Positions 4,413 through 7,699 of a stretch of DNA of 7,699 nucleotides are shown piece after piece. The notes under the pieces were generated by a model. That model had not been told where the DNA came from, made no database searches, and saw only the letters and a list, made by a program, of their open reading frames with translations. Source of the DNA: Bacteroidales bacterium. GTDB lineage: Bacteria > Bacteroidota > Bacteroidia > Bacteroidales > Paludibacteraceae. Where the stretch lies: the NCBI GenBank assembly GCA_900769035.1, contig CAAGFD010000184.1, positions 1 to 7,699 on the forward strand, given 5' to 3'. Every line of letters begins with the position of its first letter. Position 1 is the first letter of the stretch. Made by a program: the position numbers and the translations under genes.

Positions 4413-7052
4413 TTACAGCTTATTTATTACTTTTAATAATTGCTCTCCCAAGCCGATTGTATAGCCTTGCGATGCAAAAACAACCCGGTTAAAAGTATCT
4501 CCTATTATAACGATTGGTAAAATATCGTTATTCTTAAATTTCATCTCCTCGGAGATATGTTTTTGAATAACGCCGTCTACATCGATACCAAAAGTAATAT
4601 TATTTGGTAAGCCTTTAAAATCTTCAGGGCGGAACTGATTGTAAGCTTCTTTACTTTGGAACAACAGCACCATCTGCCTATTCCATTTTTCCAACTCATT
4701 TGCGGCAAGTATAATATCTTTCAAGGCATGATTAGTAGGCTCTTGCCCAACACCGAGCACTGCAACAACATAATATCCGCGCCCTGTAGTGGATAATATA
4801 GATATTAAATCACCGCCTTCTATCGGTTGATATAAGGATTCCGAATTAAAAGAGCCTATAACTCTGACTTCATCCGTACTTTCTCGCATTATCAATTCTA
4901 CCCTTGTAGTGCTATCCGCTTTAATAGGGAAGCACTCCAAGCTGGCAAGAACACCGCCATTTGCAAGTCGCGTACCGGACACCATTAAATAAGTACCACT
5001 ATCCAAATTAGTTCCGTTTTTCAACAGAGTACTCCATGTAGGCACTTCATCTTCATCATAATTAAGCAGTTGTAAAGTACCCGCATCCGTAATTTTTGAA
5101 ATGGAGAAATGATAATAATACTTTGGATCCGACATCAAATCGATAGGAGAATACTTAGCGACTAATTTACCTTGAGGGGCGACAACACTATTGTTTTCTG
5201 CGAACACTACATCTACAAATTGATTGTCGATAAAGCATTGCACTTTACCGGTAACTACATCAATACGAGCCGGTATTCCTATACTTCGAGCCATAGAAAC
5301 AAAGAATATATTACGGCTATGAGTATCAGCTCTGCGAGATCTCCACACGCCTTTTGGCTGTATAGGTGCGCCACCTTTATTACACTCGTCATCTACCATA
5401 ATATTTTCCGCCACCCAATTGACAAGGGTCATCGGGTTCGAAACAAAAGAATCTCTCATTTCATCGGGTATAACGTTGGCAAAGAAAGATTTATATGGAG
5501 TTATCATCTCGTTGGCAACGCGTGGATTGCGAATATAATCAGAGAAAACTTCATCGGTATAAGAGGTTGTATTAAGTTGCATATGGTCGTTAAGCACAAC
5601 CAACGAAACGTCGCGTAAATCCTTTGCAGAAATAGAATTAAGCAGCTCTATTCCGCCTACTTTAAGCTCATTTGAAATGAGTCCGGAAAGGAAATCACAA
5701 ATAATGGAGTAATTACCACGAGAAGCTACTATCAACTTCTTCATCTCTTCGACATCAAGACCTTCTTTTTCGGCAAAATCCGATATCTCTTCTTCTTTCA
5801 TAAATGATGCAACATAAGCATTACGGATAGAATCTTCGATAGCGAAGCGACGATTGTTTTCGGCACGTTGCTCGGCAGTCACTTCCGGTAAATTGGCTCC
5901 CTCCTCGGGTGGCACCAAATTAAATTCCATACTGTAAATGCTGTTAGCATCCTTGTCGAGCACTATAGTTACATCATCATTCTTACGGAACGATACCTGC
6001 TTAAAACCATATTTGCCATCTTTAGAAGCCCACACCACCAAATCGCCTTTACCGGCTAACAAAGAGGTTTTACCATTACTATCGGCAACCTTAGTTGCAA
6101 TAGAATAAAACTCGGCATAGTTGTATAATTTAAACTCTACCTTTGCACCCGGTACAGGAATATTTTGCGTATCGACAACGGTGATATTTACCGTAGAGCA
6201 TGGGGCGTAATTATCAATAATATTGATTTCCGTGAAATTAGCAGTTTTATTAACCACATCTTCGGGACCGGAATAATTGCCAAAAACTTTTGTATGCATG
6301 AGCATACCTCTTGAGGCAGGGGCATTAAACCAAGCCAGGTTAAGCACCGGTTCCGGTTCACAAGCACCAAGGAAATACCATTTACCATCTACCCACACCT
6401 CTACCCAAGCGTGATTATCATCGGTATGCGCCCAACGCGGAGTATACACTTGTCGAGCCGGAATGCCCACTGAACGAAAAGCGGAGACTGCAAAAGTAGA
6501 CTCCTCTCCGCAACGGCCGTAAGCCGTTTTAACAGAAGCCAATGGTGAGCTTGTACGCGAGTCGGATGGTGTATAAGTAACCTTCTCATGGCACCAATGG
6601 TTCACTTCCAATACCGCATCATAGAGTGATAAATTCTTTACCCTGTCTTTTAATTCAGCATAGAATACCATTCGGCAACTATCGAGATTCTCGTTATTGA
6701 CCCTAAACGGGAGCACGAAATGCATAAACTCTCGCTCCGGGATAGAAGCACCCCAAGGCATCTCGTTTCGAGCCTTTAAAGCTGCATTTACATTCTGTAA
6801 AACAAATTCACCACTATAATCAGCCACGTCCGACATTGGCATATAAGCGTACAAAAACATCATTGCCCGACGTTGCTCGGCTGTCATCTTCGTATCAAAG
6901 ATGGAAAACAAATTTTCTCCTTGATTCCAACTCTCTACTCTTGCATTAAAATCTTTCTCAACTTGCTTGTAATCTACTCCTTGATATTCACTATTGCATG
7001 CTGACAAACAAAGTAATAGCAAACCGGAGATTAATAAACTTAATTTTTTCAC
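4413..7052 (-). CDS. Transglutaminase-domain lipoprotein with degenerate second domain and thioredoxin-like C-terminus
   Basis: This large (879 aa) cell-envelope lipoprotein has an unknown substrate. Residues 1-19 are a lipoprotein signal (MKKL, Leu-rich core, lipobox LSAC with C19). Residues about 140-250 are a transglutaminase-like core with YGRCGEES (Cys181), FRSVGIPAR (192-200) and NHAWVEVWVDGKW (His214), followed by GACEPEP instead of the usual Asp-Pro, so the third acidic residue may be Glu232. Residues 286-366 resemble a carboxypeptidase-regulatory or Ig-like beta domain. Residues 390-545 are mainly helical and charged. Residues 570-620 repeat the transglutaminase pattern (FVSMARSIGIPAR), but Thr577 stands where the Cys should be and no HAW motif follows. 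Residues about 748-879 look thioredoxin-like (LPIVIIGDTFNRVVFASQGY) without a CxxC. It begins with GTG, chosen because the signal peptide starts there. It lies 36 bases after the methyltransferase gene on the same strand, with no clear promoter between. Family members act as proteases or cross-linking enzymes; which applies here is not shown. Confidence 0.87.
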   Translation of the reverse strand: MKKLSLLISGLLLLCLSACNSEYQGVDYKQVEKDFNARVESWNQGENLFSIFDTKMTAEQRRAMMFLYAYMPMSDVADYSGEFVLQNVNAALKARNEMPWGASIPEREFMHFVLPFRVNNENLDSCRMVFYAELKDRVKNLSLYDAVLEVNHWCHEKVTYTPSDSRTSSPLASVKTAYGRCGEESTFAVSAFRSVGIPARQVYTPRWAHTDDNHAWVEVWVDGKWYFLGACEPEPVLNLAWFNAPASRGMLMHTKVFGNYSGPEDVVNKTANFTEINIIDNYAPCSTVNITVVDTQNIPVPGAKVEFKLYNYAEFYSIATKVADSNGKTSLLAGKGDLVVWASKDGKYGFKQVSFRKNDDVTIVLDKDANSIYSMEFNLVPPEEGANLPEVTAEQRAENNRRFAIEDSIRNAYVASFMKEEEISDFAEKEGLDVEEMKKLIVASRGNYSIICDFLSGLISNELKVGGIELLNSISAKDLRDVSLVVLNDHMQLNTTSYTDEVFSDYIRNPRVANEMITPYKSFFANVIPDEMRDSFVSNPMTLVNWVAENIMVDDECNKGGAPIQPKGVWRSRRADTHSRNIFFVSMARSIGIPARIDVVTGKVQCFIDNQFVDVVFAENNSVVAPQGKLVAKYSPIDLMSDPKYYYHFSISKITDAGTLQLLNYDEDEVPTWSTLLKNGTNLDSGTYLMVSGTRLANGGVLASLECFPIKADSTTRVELIMRESTDEVRVIGSFNSESLYQPIEGGDLISILSTTGRGYYVVAVLGVGQEPTNHALKDIILAANELEKWNRQMVLLFQSKEAYNQFRPEDFKGLPNNITFGIDVDGVIQKHISEEMKFKNNDILPIVIIGDTFNRVVFASQGYTIGLGEQLLKVINKL

Positions 7053-7088
7053 GATATATATTTTTTATTGTTTAATACTAATTTGGCA

Positions 7089-7699
7089 TTAAAGTATACT
7101 ATGATACTCGGTATCATCGGCATTCATTCTTATACGCCAATGTTCGGGATAAAGATTATTACACCTATTACCTACATTCTTCACAAAACCAAGAGGTACA
7201 CCTTGAAAAGTAATACAAAGATATCCTTTTTCTACATTTTGAAGAAGTAATGCTTCGTGACGGAGAAAAGCAATAGCTGTTTTATAATCTACTTCCACAT
7301 GCTCGAACGCATCGACATTCATACTGCAAGACAATGGTAGTGCCGGATGAGGAATAATAGTTTGCGATTTTCCGGTCATTATCACTGCCACCGGAATGCC
7401 GATAGAAAGAAAATTAAAAGAAAGCGACATCATATTCGCTATGAGCGGGTAATAACTTTTATCTATAGCAAAAACGGTATCTTTTGATACTATAGTTTTA
7501 AAATTGTCGGGATTTACAATCCAAGAAAGTGCGCTTTTACAAATAGGGGGCAACTGTTTCGGCAACTTGATATTACAACTTCCGGTAGAAGAATTTTTTC
7601 TGACAACTGCGATAAAAAAGCCTTCGCCTCTGACTTTATGAGGCAAGAATTTATAACCGTAATCAGCTTCGGTAACGCCCCAATCATAATCGGGCTGCA
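7089..7699 (-). CDS. RsmF-like rRNA cytosine-C5 methyltransferase, C-terminal part (partial at the right edge)
   Basis: This is the C-terminal 202 residues of a NOL1/NOP2/Sun-family RNA m5C methyltransferase, which methylates rRNA cytosines with S-adenosylmethionine. The frame is open to the window edge, so the start and the catalytic domain with its two Cys lie outside; a TTG at 7646 is only an internal Leu. The visible part opens with WGVTEADYGYKFLPHKVRGE, continuing as GFFIAVVRK. This is the family's closing Rossmann-domain motif, where the PHKVRGEGFF core is highly characteristic. The remainder matches the RsmF-type RNA-binding PUA-like extension: LPLSCSMN, the helix with DYKTAIAFLRHEAL, and GYLCITFQGVPLGFVKNVGNRCNNLYPEHWRIR, ending soon after. 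This C-terminal extension points to the RsmF/YebU group rather than RsmB. The lipoprotein gene follows after 36 bases and may be cotranscribed. Confidence 0.93.
   Translation of the reverse strand, partial: QPDYDWGVTEADYGYKFLPHKVRGEGFFIAVVRKNSSTGSCNIKLPKQLPPICKSALSWIVNPDNFKTIVSKDTVFAIDKSYYPLIANMMSLSFNFLSIGIPVAVIMTGKSQTIIPHPALPLSCSMNVDAFEHVEVDYKTAIAFLRHEALLLQNVEKGYLCITFQGVPLGFVKNVGNRCNNLYPEHWRIRMNADDTEYHSIL

Noticed and set aside
5172..5618. 148-codon open frame antisense to the transglutaminase gene
   Set aside because: It lies wholly inside a well-supported gene whose domains read cleanly in the other strand; the translation has no recognisable domain.
7071..7110. Promoter for the transglutaminase gene (TATACTTT-like sequence near 7094-7103, minus strand)
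   Set aside because: It lies at the end of the methyltransferase coding sequence and lacks the TTTG ending of the -7 consensus, so it is not convincing.

Overview
The window looks like chromosomal DNA of a Bacteroidota (Bacteroidales-type) bacterium. It is AT-rich. Its promoters carry the Bacteroidota -7 element TAnnTTTG. It encodes a Bacteroidota-style TonB, a secreted protein with a type IX secretion (T9SS) C-terminal sorting domain, and genes with few Shine-Dalgarno sequences. There is no sign of phage, transposase or CRISPR.

Layout. (1) 1-528: the 3' half of a tonB-type energy transducer gene, closed by a strong hairpin terminator. (2) 527-1309: a NUDIX-fold transcriptional regulator (NrtR/AraR-like) with a near-perfect palindrome over its probable promoter. 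(3) 1310-1503: a convergent intergenic region with a long imperfect inverted repeat and a bidirectional terminator. (4) 1504-2870, minus strand: a cobalamin (B12) riboswitch transcribed from its own canonical promoter and leading into one gene. That gene encodes a secreted DUF4465 protein with a T9SS sorting tail. (5) 3021-3211, minus strand: tRNA-Pro(UGG) with its own promoter and terminator. (6) 3370-4235, plus strand: cutC, with an AT-rich leader hairpin. (7) 4236-4412: convergent spacer with a bidirectional terminator. (8) 4413 to the right edge, minus strand: a probable two-gene unit made of the C-terminal part of an RsmF-like rRNA m5C methyltransferase, then a large lipoprotein with an active-looking transglutaminase domain, a second degenerate transglutaminase-like domain and a C-terminal thioredoxin-like domain.

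How it may fit together. The most notable unit is the riboswitch plus DUF4465 gene. The riboswitch links the secreted protein to corrinoid supply, and from memory (not checkable here) DUF4465 is the family of the Bacteroides surface B12-binding protein BtuH. No btuB or other B12 transport gene is in view. The inferred picture is therefore a stand-alone, B12-repressed, T9SS-exported corrinoid binder. TonB could energise outer-membrane uptake in the same cell, but nothing in the sequence ties it to this unit. The remaining genes are housekeeping or regulatory and show no clear functional link to one another.
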